From Rhizobium tumorigenes (GTDB lineage Bacteria > Pseudomonadota > Alphaproteobacteria > Rhizobiales > Rhizobiaceae), in NCBI RefSeq assembly GCF_003240565.2, contig NZ_CP117255.1, positions 1,054,001 through 1,118,000 of the forward strand: 64,000 nucleotides of DNA, in the 5' to 3' direction. Position numbers and translations under genes: made by a program. The notes under the pieces were generated by a model. It did no database searches, was not told the DNA's origin, and saw nothing but the letters and a program-made list of their open reading frames with translations. This document shows positions 28,357 through 37,198 of this stretch, piece by piece (positions within the stretch are counted from its first letter, which is position 1; the number at the start of each line of letters is the position of its first letter).

Positions 28357-28839
28357 TTACGAAATCGCTTTGATCTCGAGTTCGCCATCGCCAATGACGA
28401 CGATGTCGCCGACAGCCTTGCCGAGCAGAAGGCGCGCGACGGGTGAGACGAAGGATATCGATCCGGCCTTTGGGTCCGCCTCGTCCTCGCCCACGATTCG
28501 GTACGTCTGCACCCTGCCATCGTCGCGGCTGAAAGTGACGGTATTGCCAAAGCCGACGGTATCGGCGTTTTCGGGGGCAGGGATCACCTGTGCGGTCCGA
28601 AGCCTGGCCGCGAGATATCGGGTATCGCGAAGCGGGTTGGCCGTCTGCCGACGCCTCTCGTTGACCTCGTCGATCTTGCTTGCCACCTCATAGGCGGCGC
28701 GCGCCTGCTGCATCTGCAGTTCGAGCGCCCTAAGGCCCGCTTCAGTCACAAGGTTCGGGTGTGTGGAAATCGGACGATCCGGCAACAGGGTCTCGGACGC
28801 CGTTTCGAAACTCTCTTCCTTTGTGAAGGCAACGGCCAA
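28357..28839 (-). CDS. GreA/GreB-family transcription elongation factor
   Basis: A 160-residue member of the GreA/GreB family, which rescues backtracked RNA polymerase by inserting a coiled coil into the secondary channel. The coiled coil spans about residues 30-85 (LVTEAGLRALELQMQQARAAYEV), and the C-terminal FKBP-like domain has VGFGNTVTF, YRIVGEDEADPKAGSISFVSPVARLLLGK-type sequence. The leader of about 25 residues is longer than in canonical GreA, and the tip acidic pair is not clear, so it may be a paralogue with a modified role. Confidence 0.85.
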   Translation of the reverse strand: MAVAFTKEESFETASETLLPDRPISTHPNLVTEAGLRALELQMQQARAAYEVASKIDEVNERRRQTANPLRDTRYLAARLRTAQVIPAPENADTVGFGNTVTFSRDDGRVQTYRIVGEDEADPKAGSISFVSPVARLLLGKAVGDIVVIGDGELEIKAIS

Positions 28840-28947
28840 TCTCTAACTCCATTTCAGACTTTGCGAGCACAAAACTATGTGCGGAAGACAACGACCTCCA
28901 CGATACGCTGTTCCACGCAAAGGCGCCAATCTTCGTGTATCGCGGCG

Positions 28948-29904
28948 TCAGGCGGTGGCGGGTTCCGCGTCGATTGCCGGTTTCAGGCCGATGGCGATGG
29001 CCTCGTCGACGGCGAGCGCCGCCATGGCAAGGGCAGCCTCCCGCGTCCTCGCTGCGGCGATAAAGCGGCCATTATGGCAGAAGCTGGCGCCTTCGACACC
29101 GGACGCCGCCTCCAGTTCGCCATTCGTGAGTCCCGCCCATGCGGCGGGTAGGTCGGCTCTCAGTTCGAAGCCTTCTGAAGCGCGGCGAATGCCGGTCACG
29201 CACCAGTCCTTGTCGCGCGGGTGAACCACGAACAGCAGCTGGTCGGCCCCGGCCTTGACGATAGCCGGGCGGAAGGGCATGCCCATGGGCAGTTCGAGGA
29301 TACGTCCATCCCCGGCATCGACGATAGCCTTGTGGACCAATGCCTCCGCACGTAATTTCGCGGCACTGCGGGCGATCCGCGCATCGACGAAGCTGCGGGC
29401 GATTGCCAGAGCAGCGTGAAAACAACGGTCGTCGGCCTCCGGGTCCGTCTCGTCGAACACCGGCTTCAGCGTTTCCAGCAGCGCCGGCAGCGTCAGCCCG
29501 GCCAGGGGTCCCGTCGGGCTGAGAGCGCCATTGTCCATGAGGTCGATCGGCAGGACGAAGCTGCCGTCGAAGGAAGCATGGATGAGGTCGATGTCCGCGT
29601 CTGCAATAGCCGACGCGGCGAGATAGTCGCGGCCGTAGTGCTTCCAGATCAGACCGAACGAGCTGTAGGGCTGGCCGTCGTCGCGCAGGGGCGCGCCGCG
29701 CTGGTGGTGATCGAAGATCTGCTGGTCAGCGTCATAGCTGCCGCCGACATCGTAAATGATCCGATCCGGATTCGGCTTGATCCACTCCGGTGACCGGCTG
29801 CGGACGATTCGCGCGGTGGGGTACAATTTGGTGAGGATGACGCTCGACAGAAGCTCGTCGGCATGAAAGCCACCGGAATGGGTGACGAGAAAATCTGGAT
29901 TCAT
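28948..29904 (-). CDS. MYG1/UPF0160 family DHH-like metal-dependent exonuclease
   Basis: A 318-residue protein of the MYG1 family. It begins with THSGGFHADELLSSVIL (residues 6-22), then RIIYDVGG and FDHHQRGAP, the DHH-type metal-binding motif. Eukaryotic MYG1 is a 3'-5' exoribonuclease; bacterial members are uncharacterised. The ATG at 29904 begins just before the first motif; a codon 42 bases earlier adds a leader without similarity. It is divergent from arsR, with about 190 bases between. Confidence 0.86.
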   Translation of the reverse strand: MNPDFLVTHSGGFHADELLSSVILTKLYPTARIVRSRSPEWIKPNPDRIIYDVGGSYDADQQIFDHHQRGAPLRDDGQPYSSFGLIWKHYGRDYLAASAIADADIDLIHASFDGSFVLPIDLMDNGALSPTGPLAGLTLPALLETLKPVFDETDPEADDRCFHAALAIARSFVDARIARSAAKLRAEALVHKAIVDAGDGRILELPMGMPFRPAIVKAGADQLLFVVHPRDKDWCVTGIRRASEGFELRADLPAAWAGLTNGELEAASGVEGASFCHNGRFIAAARTREAALAMAALAVDEAIAIGLKPAIDAEPATA

Positions 29905-30072
29905 GCCGTATGTGCCCCGTGTCTGGCGGAATGCCAGCCTGTTCAACGCACCAGATAACCAATGCCGCCGGCGATCTCAACCCCGTGACATCGCGAATAG
30001 GGCGCAACGTCACTTGGCGGGAACGGCATCGCCTCCAATTCCGGGGAGTGGATTCGACTTGACGACATCAAC

Positions 30073-30092
30073 ATATCCGTTATTCTGGATAT
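30073..30092. promoter_or_regulatory. Putative ArsR operator
   Basis: An inverted repeat ATATCC, eight bases, GGATAT ends immediately before the arsR start codon at 30093. Its size and place fit an autorepression site for an ArsR/SmtB dimer. No footprint data; the assignment rests on position and symmetry. Confidence 0.45.
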
Positions 30093-30443
30093 ATGGAAAA
30101 TGACAATGCGATTCTGGCTTTTGCAGCCCTGGCCCAATCGACGCGGCTCGCGACATTCCGCCTGCTCGTAGGCCACGAGCCACACGGAGTGCCGGCCGGC
30201 GAATTGGCGCGGATGCTGGATATCCCGCAGAACACCATGTCGGCGCATCTGGCGACATTGTCTCGCGCAGGCCTGGTCAGGAGCGAGCGCCGCAGCCGAT
30301 CGATCATTTACCGCGCCGATCTGGAAGGCTTCGAACGCCTGACCCTTTTCATGATCAAAGACTGCTGCGGCGGAGATCCCGCCCTTTGCGCGCCCCTGGT
30401 GTCCAGACTGATTCCGCGCTGTGGACAGGAAAACCCGACATGA
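30093..30443 (+). CDS. arsR: ArsR family arsenic-responsive repressor
   Basis: A 116-residue winged-helix repressor of the ArsR/SmtB family. The recognition region is ELARMLDIPQNTMSAHLATLSRAGLV (residues about 37-62) and the wing is RSRSIIYRAD. The helix-3 Cys-Val-Cys box of the R773-type ArsR is absent; instead Cys91-Cys92, Cys99 and Cys110 lie at the C-terminus, similar to the AfArsR-type As(III) site. It should repress the downstream genes until arsenite binds. acr3 begins 85 bases after the stop. Confidence 0.9.
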   Translation: MENDNAILAFAALAQSTRLATFRLLVGHEPHGVPAGELARMLDIPQNTMSAHLATLSRAGLVRSERRSRSIIYRADLEGFERLTLFMIKDCCGGDPALCAPLVSRLIPRCGQENPT

Positions 30444-30528
30444 GCGGCGCCAAAGTGAAGCTGAGCGATGTAACAGAGTTTTCCCGGCCGGCTGCAAAGC
30501 GATCCGTTCCTTCCGGGGAGATCGCCCG

Positions 30529-31590
30529 ATGATGTCAAGTTTCGAGCGCTACCTCACTGTTTGGGTTTTCCTGTGCATCATCGTTGGCATCGCCCTCGGC
30601 CATCTGATGCCCAGCGTCTTCCATGCCGTCGGCGCGGCTGAGATTGCAAAGGTTAATATCCCCGTCGCCATCCTCATCTGGCTGATGATTATTCCCATGC
30701 TTCTCAAGATCGACTTCGGCTCGCTGTCCAAGGTCGGCGGGTACTGGCGTGGGATCGGGGTCACCCTGTTCATCAACTGGGCTGTGAAGCCGTTCTCGAT
30801 GGCGCTGCTGGGATGGCTTTTCATCGGCTGGCTTTTCCGCCCGTTTTTGCCTGCGGCCCAGATCGATTCCTACATCGCAGGCCTCATCATACTGGCGGCC
30901 GCCCCATGCACTGCAATGGTCTTCGTCTGGTCCAATCTGACCAAGGGCGAACCTCACTTCACGCTGTCTCAGGTCGCTCTCAACGATGCCATCATGATTG
31001 TCGCCTTCGCGCCTATCGTCGGACTGCTCCTCGGATTATCGGCGATTACGGTACCGTGGGACACGCTGATGATATCGGTGGCGCTGTATATCCTTATCCC
31101 GGTGGCGATCGCCCAGATACTGCGCCGCAGTTTCCTTTCCGGCGGCCGGACGGCTGCCTTTGAAACCGTGATGGCGAAGCTCCAGCCGCTGTCGCTGGTA
31201 GCTCTTCTGGCGACGCTCGTGTTGCTTTTCGGCTTTCAGGGCGAGCAGATCATCGCCCAGCCTACGATCATAGCCCTGCTGGCGGTGCCGATCCTGATCC
31301 AGGTCTATTTCAATTCCGGCCTGGCTTATATCCTGAACCGCATCTCGGGAGAGCAGCATTGCGTTGCCGGCCCGTCTGCGCTGATCGGTGCCAGCAATTT
31401 CTTCGAACTTGCGGTGGCCGCTGCGATCAGCCTGTTCGGGTTCCAATCGGGCGCGGCGCTGGCCACCGTCGTCGGCGTACTGATCGAAGTGCCCGTCATG
31501 TTGTCCGTCGTCTGGATCGTCAACCATTCGAAGGCCTGGTACGAGCGCGGCCCTTCGGTCTCCCGCAACACCTCCACAGAGGAGCCATGA
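30529..31590 (+). CDS. acr3: ACR3 family arsenite efflux transporter
   Basis: A 353-residue membrane protein with about ten membrane segments, of the ACR3 family, which exports arsenite using the proton gradient. The conserved cysteine is in AAPCTAMVFVWSNLTKG and the conserved glutamate in VLIEVPVMLSVV. The N-terminal SFERYLTVWVFLCIIVGIALG is characteristic. Two adjacent ATG codons (30529, 30532) follow GGGGAG. Its stop overlaps the arsC start as ATGA. Confidence 0.94.
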   Translation: MMSSFERYLTVWVFLCIIVGIALGHLMPSVFHAVGAAEIAKVNIPVAILIWLMIIPMLLKIDFGSLSKVGGYWRGIGVTLFINWAVKPFSMALLGWLFIGWLFRPFLPAAQIDSYIAGLIILAAAPCTAMVFVWSNLTKGEPHFTLSQVALNDAIMIVAFAPIVGLLLGLSAITVPWDTLMISVALYILIPVAIAQILRRSFLSGGRTAAFETVMAKLQPLSLVALLATLVLLFGFQGEQIIAQPTIIALLAVPILIQVYFNSGLAYILNRISGEQHCVAGPSALIGASNFFELAVAAAISLFGFQSGAALATVVGVLIEVPVMLSVVWIVNHSKAWYERGPSVSRNTSTEEP

Positions 31591-32015
31591 CCATGGATGT
31601 CACCATCTATCACAATCCTGCCTGCGGGACCTCCCGCAATACTCTGGCGCTGATCAGGAACGCGGGTATCGAACCAACGGTGATCGAGTACCTGCAGACG
31701 CCTCCCTCGCGGACTGAACTCGTTGGGCTGCTGACCGGCGCAGCCCTGTCGCCGCGCGACGCCCTGAGGCAGAAAGGCACGCCTTACGATGAGGTCGGCC
31801 TCGGCAATCTGTCGCTGACGGACGAGCAGATCATCGACGCGATGTTGCAGCACCCGATGCTGATCAACCGTCCATTCGTCGTCACGCCGCTCGGAACGCG
31901 CCTTTGCCGCCCCTCGGAAGCGGTGCTGGATATCCTTCCCCATAGGCAGGTCGGCGCCTTTTCGAAGGAAGATGGTCAGCAGGTTATCGACGAAAAGGGC
32001 AATCGTCTTGTCTGA
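31587..32015 (+). CDS. arsC: Glutaredoxin-type arsenate reductase
   Basis: A 142-residue ArsC of the Grx-linked R773 type. It begins [20 protein letters not shown]; the cysteine in NPACGTS (residue 13) is the catalytic thiol, and the [15 protein letters not shown] segment carries the conserved arginines. It reduces arsenate to arsenite, the substrate of Acr3. Its start overlaps the acr3 stop (ATGA) and its end overlaps the arsH start, so translation is likely coupled. Confidence 0.94.
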   Translation: MTMDVTIYHNPACGTSRNTLALIRNAGIEPTVIEYLQTPPSRTELVGLLTGAALSPRDALRQKGTPYDEVGLGNLSLTDEQIIDAMLQHPMLINRPFVVTPLGTRLCRPSEAVLDILPHRQVGAFSKEDGQQVIDEKGNRLV

Positions 32016-32715
32016 ATTGCCCTCCGCAGATCTGCGCCACCTCCGGATGCCCGGGCTCGATGCGCTTCGGACAGACGTCTCGCATCACAAGCCCCGTATT
32101 CTGATTCTCTATGGCTCGCTTCGTGAAGTCTCTTACAGCCGGCTCCTCGCTGACGAGGCCCGTCGGCTGCTCGAGCACTTCGGTTGCGATGTCCGCATGT
32201 TCGATCCGCGCGGCCTGCCGCTTCCCGATGCGGAGCCGGCCGACCACCCGAAGGTCGCAGAACTCCGCGAACTTTCCGAATGGTCCGAGGGCCAGGTCTG
32301 GGTAAGCCCGGAGCGCCACGGCGCAATGACCGGCATCATGAAGGCGCAGATCGACTGGATCCCGCTGTCCATCGGGTCGGTTCGCCCGACGCAAGGCAAG
32401 ACGCTCGCCGTCATGGAAGTCTCCGGCGGCAGCCAGTCGTTCAACGCCGTCAACCAGATGCGCATCCTCGGCAGGTGGATGCGGATGATCACTATCCCGA
32501 ACCAGTCCTCCGTGCCGCAAGCGTTCCAGCAGTTCGACGCCGATGGCAGGATGAAGCCGTCTCCGCTTTACGATCGCGTGGTCGATGTCTGCGAGGAGCT
32601 GGTCAAATTCACGTTGCTGACACGCGATGCGTCTTCTTACCTGACGGATCGCTACAGCGAGAGGCGCGAGGATGCCGGTCGACTGGAGGCGCGGACGACG
32701 CTGAATTCGATATGA
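32008..32715 (+). CDS. arsH: ArsH NADPH-dependent organoarsenical oxidase
   Basis: A 235-residue flavodoxin-like FMN protein. The phosphate-binding loop is [12 protein letters not shown], followed by [30 protein letters not shown] and the conserved [21 protein letters not shown]. ArsH oxidises trivalent methylated or aromatic arsenicals to less toxic pentavalent forms. I chose TTG at 32008 because AAAAGGG precedes it and it gives an 8-base overlap with arsC; ATG at 31972 would overlap arsC by 44 bases. The stop overlaps the next start as ATGA. Confidence 0.92.
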   Translation: MSELPSADLRHLRMPGLDALRTDVSHHKPRILILYGSLREVSYSRLLADEARRLLEHFGCDVRMFDPRGLPLPDAEPADHPKVAELRELSEWSEGQVWVSPERHGAMTGIMKAQIDWIPLSIGSVRPTQGKTLAVMEVSGGSQSFNAVNQMRILGRWMRMITIPNQSSVPQAFQQFDADGRMKPSPLYDRVVDVCEELVKFTLLTRDASSYLTDRYSERREDAGRLEARTTLNSI

Positions 32716-33926
32716 AGCGCTTCGAGGTACCGGTGCCTGCCATTCTAGGCCTGGGGATCACCCAGATTGTCGGCTACGGCACGCTCTACTATTCCTTCGG
32801 CATTCTGGCGCCTGACATGGCACGGGATCTCGGCGTCTCGGTGGAATGGATGTTCGGTGCCCTGTCGGCAGCGCTGCTGATCGGTGGGTTCGTCGCACCC
32901 TGGCTCGGACGGTGGATAGACCGCTTCGGAGCAGGAAAGATCATGGCGATCGGTTCGCTGGTCGCAGCACTGGCGCTCGCCGCCTGCGCACTGGCTCCCA
33001 ACCGTTTTGCCTTCGCGTTGGTACTTGTGTTCATCGAGGCGGCCGCTAATTTCGTCCAGTACGGAGCGGCTTTCGCACTGCTGGTGCAGATCAACCCCAA
33101 AGTCGCCCAGCGGAGCATTACCACCCTGACGCTGATCGCCGGCCTTGCCTCTACGATCTTCTGGCCGATCACGACGGCCCTGCATGCCCATCTGCCGTGG
33201 CGCGAGGTCTACGTCGTCTTTTCGCTACTCAATCTGGCCATCTGCCTGCCGATCCACGCATGGCTTGCACTGTCTACTGCCAGGGTGCGCCGAAACGGCG
33301 CCTTTACCGCGCCAGCCCCTGTCGAAGGTGCGCTCGCCGAGGGGCAGAGACGCGTCGGTTTCGCACTGATGGTAGTTGGCTTTGCATTTCTGTCGCTGGT
33401 GAGCTCGGCCATTCTTGTGCATATGGTGCCGCTCATGGCGTCGCTGGGGCTCGGAACCATGGCCGCGCTCGTCGGCACCGTGTTTGGTCCGGCGCAGGTC
33501 GCCAGCCGTGTGATCAACATGGCCTTCGGTCGCAACCTTCATCCTTTGCGACTTGCGGCTTTGTCCGGGCTACTCGTCTCTGTCGCCATCGTGGTGCTCG
33601 ATGCGACTGCGCCTTCGACATCAGGCGCAATCTCATTTGCGGTGCTGTTTGGTTTCGGCAATGGCATTTTCAGCATCGCGGCTGGGACGCTGCCGCTGTA
33701 CCTGTTCGGCAGCGAAGGTTATGGCAGGCTGCAGGGAAAACTTATGTCCGCACGGCTGATTGTCGGAGCGACGGCGCCGTTCGCCTTTGCCGTATCGCTG
33801 GCATCTGCAGGGGCGGCGATCTCGCTCGGTGTTGTCGCAGCCTTTGGTGCCATTGCCACCTTCAGCTTTCTCCGGATCGGCTGGATTGCCGCAACGCCAC
33901 ATCGCGTTTCCGGAAAAATCGGGTGA
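32712..33926 (+). CDS. MFS transporter of the ars operon (ArsK-like candidate)
   Basis: A 404-residue major facilitator with about 12 membrane segments. It opens with [20 protein letters not shown], has the loop 2-3 motif [13 protein letters not shown], and a central hydrophilic loop near residue 200. Its start overlaps the arsH stop (ATGA), making it the last gene of arsR-acr3-arsC-arsH-MFS. MFS proteins in such operons include ArsK of Agrobacterium (arsenite, antimonite and organoarsenical export) and ArsJ. Without GAPDH as a partner gene, ArsJ is unlikely, so ArsK-like export is my inference. Confidence 0.82.
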   Translation: MKRFEVPVPAILGLGITQIVGYGTLYYSFGILAPDMARDLGVSVEWMFGALSAALLIGGFVAPWLGRWIDRFGAGKIMAIGSLVAALALAACALAPNRFAFALVLVFIEAAANFVQYGAAFALLVQINPKVAQRSITTLTLIAGLASTIFWPITTALHAHLPWREVYVVFSLLNLAICLPIHAWLALSTARVRRNGAFTAPAPVEGALAEGQRRVGFALMVVGFAFLSLVSSAILVHMVPLMASLGLGTMAALVGTVFGPAQVASRVINMAFGRNLHPLRLAALSGLLVSVAIVVLDATAPSTSGAISFAVLFGFGNGIFSIAAGTLPLYLFGSEGYGRLQGKLMSARLIVGATAPFAFAVSLASAGAAISLGVVAAFGAIATFSFLRIGWIAATPHRVSGKIG

Positions 33927-34064
33927 TGGTGCGCGAGCAGGTCGAACCATGAGATGGCCAAAGAGCGCTCCGGATGCAGATACCTTTCGACGGGGAAAGC
34001 AAAGTCGGCTAGAGTTCGCGAAGCACGAACTGCGTGGCGGACGCAAACTTCACGGACTATTGCG

Positions 34065-34577
34065 ATGACGATGACTGGTATTCTTCTGATCGTGGTGATG
34101 CTGGTCGCCGCTGTGCTTGTGTGGCTGAAGCGCGGCAAGGGCGCAAAGCGTTCCGCCATGTTCGAAAACTCGGGCCTTTCCTATTTCAAGGTGTTGCTGC
34201 GGCAGCGCGGCGTCGACGTATCGCGGATCCCGGATGCAGCGCTCGCCGACATCATTCGCGCCAAGATCGCTGCGGCCAAGACCCAGGCGACTGTCGCCGG
34301 CATGACCGACGCAACAAGGTCCCGCAAGAACTGGCGGATCAATCTGGTCAAGTCTCTGGAAGCGGAAGCCACCCTGATGGTCTCGCTGATGGCTTCTGGC
34401 GCCGAGGTCGATCCCACATCCGATGCTGCCATCGCGCTGACGCGGCACGGCGTGTTCAAGCCGAGAAAGCCAGCCGGTCTCACCGGCATGACACCCGAGC
34501 AGTTCCTCGACGCCACGAGGCGCGGCACGCTGTACTCGGAACTGGGCGAGCGTCGCGCCAAGCGCGAGACCTCCTAA
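34065..34577 (+). CDS. Hypothetical protein with N-terminal membrane anchor
   Basis: A 170-residue protein. Residues 3-20 (MTGILLIVVMLVAAVLVWL) form one membrane segment followed by a basic stretch KRGKGAKR, so the rest should be cytoplasmic. The soluble part is helical and contains EAEATLMVSLMASGAEVDP and GMTPEQFLDATRRGTLYSEL near the end. I do not recognise a family. It starts about 140 bases after the ars operon and is followed by another hypothetical gene 81 bases on. Confidence 0.6.
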   Translation: MTMTGILLIVVMLVAAVLVWLKRGKGAKRSAMFENSGLSYFKVLLRQRGVDVSRIPDAALADIIRAKIAAAKTQATVAGMTDATRSRKNWRINLVKSLEAEATLMVSLMASGAEVDPTSDAAIALTRHGVFKPRKPAGLTGMTPEQFLDATRRGTLYSELGERRAKRETS

Positions 34578-34658
34578 GGCTCTGATATCGTCACGCGCCC
34601 GGTAATACGTCTGCCGCTGCTCCGGCATCACTCCTAGAACTGAAAGTTACTTACGCCC

Positions 34659-35177
34659 ATGACGGCTGCCTTTTTTGCGGACTATGCGAAGGACCTGAAA
34701 GTCCTGCTCGACGAGATCGACACCGCCCCCAACAACTTCCGCTCGTTCGACCTGCATATCGATCTCGCTCACAGGGGCATGCTGTTCGTCTACGAGACGC
34801 GCCGCAAAATGGGGCAGACCGACAGCATCTATTACGCCCGGATGGCGAAGACAGGTGCCAGCAAACAGATCTCGCAGACGACCGCCTACGATGCAGTCAG
34901 CGGCTTCTTTCGCCACGGACAGTTCCTCGCCTTGACCGGAGATTTTGCCGGTGCCGATGGCGCCGAGGGCACGACTGTCGAGGGTGATCACCCCACCTGC
35001 GCCATCGCTTTCACCTATCGCCGCACCGGTATGGAAAAAGCCATGTCGATGCGTCTGATCTTCCTCGGTTTTTCCACCGACGACGAGGCTCTGGCGTATG
35101 CGACGACGGTATCGGATACACCGACGCTCGTCGTCTCTCGCCCGTTCCGATCCGCACGCGTCTGGGAATGGAAGTAG
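34659..35177 (+). CDS. Hypothetical soluble protein, 172 aa
   Basis: A 172-residue protein without signal peptide or membrane segment. The N-terminal half is mixed helix and strand with RSFDLHIDLAHRGMLFVYETRRKMG and the C-terminal half includes CAIAFTYRRTGMEKAMSMRL. No motif or family is recognised. Base and codon use match the neighbours. It may share a transcript with the preceding hypothetical gene. Confidence 0.6.
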   Translation: MTAAFFADYAKDLKVLLDEIDTAPNNFRSFDLHIDLAHRGMLFVYETRRKMGQTDSIYYARMAKTGASKQISQTTAYDAVSGFFRHGQFLALTGDFAGADGAEGTTVEGDHPTCAIAFTYRRTGMEKAMSMRLIFLGFSTDDEALAYATTVSDTPTLVVSRPFRSARVWEWK

Positions 35178-35214
35178 GCACGGTCGCCGTCGTCCGAAGC
35201 GCTGCCGATCGTTT

Positions 35215-35940
35215 TCACCAAGGCACGGTCTGCCCGTCGAAATAGAAGCCGGCATTGGGGCCATTCGCATCCTGGCTTGCCAGCCAGACGATCCCGGCCG
35301 CTGCCTGCTCCACAGTGCGATAGCCGGAGTGCTCGTTGAAATCCGTTGCCGTATAGCCTGGGTCGACGACGTTGACATGGATGCCGATTGCCACGAGTTC
35401 CTTGGCGAATGCCACGGTGACAGCGTTGAGCGCCGACTTCGAGCTGTTGTAGCCCATCGGATTGACGGCATAAAAGGGATGGGCCGGATCGGAAACCCAG
35501 CCGATCGAGCCCAGACCGCTGCTGACCATGACGATGTTGGCCTCTCCCGCCGCTGTCAGCAAGGGTATGAAGGCCTGCGTTACGCGGATGGCACCAAACA
35601 CATTGGTCTCGTAGACGTCGCGGATCACGGCAAGGGGCTGCCGGCTCGGAGCCACCGGCGTGCCGCCCGAGATACCGGCGTTGTTGATCAGCACGTCGAG
35701 CTTGTGATCGGCTGCAGAGACCGTGGCGACCGCGGCAGCGACACTCTCGTCCCTGGTAACGTCGATGGAGAGCAGCCTGACGTCATGGCCCTCCGCCTGC
35801 AATTGCCGGACCGCCACCCCACCGCGCTCAACGTCCCTGCTGCCGAGCCAGATCCGGTAGCCGAGACGGCCGAGTTGGCGTGCCGTCTCTAAGCCGATGC
35901 TCTTGTTGGCGCCGGTGATGAGAACTGTTTTTCCACTCAT
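35215..35940 (-). CDS. Short-chain dehydrogenase/reductase
   Basis: A 241-residue classical SDR. The nucleotide-binding motif is TGANKSIGLETARQL (residues 8-22), the structural NNAG is in LDVLINNAGISGG, and the catalytic pair is YNSSK in MGYNSSKSALNAV. The cofactor loop (LGSRDVERG, with Arg) favours NADP(H). The substrate is unknown. It is divergent from a LysR-type gene with 186 bases between, an arrangement in which the LysR protein commonly controls the reductase gene. Confidence 0.9.
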   Translation of the reverse strand: MSGKTVLITGANKSIGLETARQLGRLGYRIWLGSRDVERGGVAVRQLQAEGHDVRLLSIDVTRDESVAAAVATVSAADHKLDVLINNAGISGGTPVAPSRQPLAVIRDVYETNVFGAIRVTQAFIPLLTAAGEANIVMVSSGLGSIGWVSDPAHPFYAVNPMGYNSSKSALNAVTVAFAKELVAIGIHVNVVDPGYTATDFNEHSGYRTVEQAAAGIVWLASQDANGPNAGFYFDGQTVPW

Positions 35941-36126
35941 GGTTCGTTTCTCCTATAACCGAGGCCCGGCCTATCGCCTGGTTCGGCATTTCTAAATACT
36001 GCGGTGTCCCGAAGCAGCTTCGGCCACCGCAACGGCATCGAACTGCGGCTCGAAAGCCTTTAGCGAGGTTATAGTTTCGTTCGGTGGTGTTTGATAATCC
36101 AACCTAATCCGGATAAGCTGATCGCT

Positions 36127-37083
36127 ATGGCGAACAATAGCGAACAACTATTCCTGGACGATCTCTCCATCTTTCTCGCGGTCTGCGAGACTGGCGGTTT
36201 CCGGTCTGCGGCAAAGCGGCTGGCAATGTCGCCGTCGAGCGTCAGTGAAAAGATCGCCCAGCTCGAAGCTCGACTGGGCGTGCCGCTTTTGATCCGCACC
36301 ACCCGAAGCGTCATGCCGACAGAGGCCGGGCGCGGGCTCGCGCGGCGGATTGCGCCGCTTCTGAGCGAGACACGTGCCGCACTTAACGATGCAGCCAGTA
36401 CGCACGCGGAAGTGAGAGGTCTGCTCAGGCTGAATGTCACCGGTGCAGTCATGGTCGATATCCTGCCGCCGCTGATCGACAGGTTTCTCGATTTGCATCC
36501 GCGCGTCCGTGTCGAGATGGTGGTGGAGGACAGGCTCGTTGACGCGACGGCAGCAGGCTGCGATGCCGGCATCCGCTACGGCGAGCATCTGGCGCAGGAT
36601 ATGATCGCGGTGCCGATTGGCCCGCGCATCCAACGGCTGGCAGCAGCAGCCTCGCCTGACTATCTCAAGGCACGCGGCATGCCCCTGCATCCCCGTGATC
36701 TGCTCGAGCACGAGTGCATCCGCCTCAGGTTTTCCAGCGGATCGCTTGTCGACTTGGAGTTCCAGAAGGGCGAGGAAACCGTCACCGTTGATCCGCCAGG
36801 CCGGTTGATCGTCGGGGTCGAGGCCGCCGCAACCGCCATCGAATGGGCCTGCCGGGGCCGTGGCGTTATTGCGACATTCGAGAATTTCATCGATCCCTAT
36901 CTCAGGTCCGGCGCTCTGGTGCCGGTGCTGCCTGAATGGTGGATGCCGTTCGAGGGGCCATGGCTCTATTTTTCTAGCCGTTTCATGCCCGCTCCCTTGC
37001 GCGCCTTCGTCGATCTAATCGCTGCGGAACGGGCATCGCCCAGTGTTGGAGGGTTGGTGCCTCCTAGAGCCGGAAACGCGTAA
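36127..37083 (+). CDS. LysR family transcriptional regulator
   Basis: A 318-residue LTTR. The N-terminal winged helix includes FLAVCETGGFRSAAKRLAMSP-like sequence and SSVSEKIAQLEARLGVPLLIR (residues 10-60). The effector domain follows from about residue 92 (RGLLRLNVTGAVMVDILPP). It resembles the group whose members sit beside SDR or oxidoreductase genes. The ATG at 36127 is preferred over a TTG 36 bases upstream. The probable target is the divergent SDR gene. Confidence 0.9.
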   Translation: MANNSEQLFLDDLSIFLAVCETGGFRSAAKRLAMSPSSVSEKIAQLEARLGVPLLIRTTRSVMPTEAGRGLARRIAPLLSETRAALNDAASTHAEVRGLLRLNVTGAVMVDILPPLIDRFLDLHPRVRVEMVVEDRLVDATAAGCDAGIRYGEHLAQDMIAVPIGPRIQRLAAAASPDYLKARGMPLHPRDLLEHECIRLRFSSGSLVDLEFQKGEETVTVDPPGRLIVGVEAAATAIEWACRGRGVIATFENFIDPYLRSGALVPVLPEWWMPFEGPWLYFSSRFMPAPLRAFVDLIAAERASPSVGGLVPPRAGNA

Positions 37084-37198
37084 GTCCTGATGGCACAAGC
37101 ATAACCTCTCTATCGCAGGCACAATCCATGTTGCGGAGATCGCCTCTATCGGTTCTAGTGCAACACTTAATCCTTTCACGCGTCACGAGGTTGTCGTC

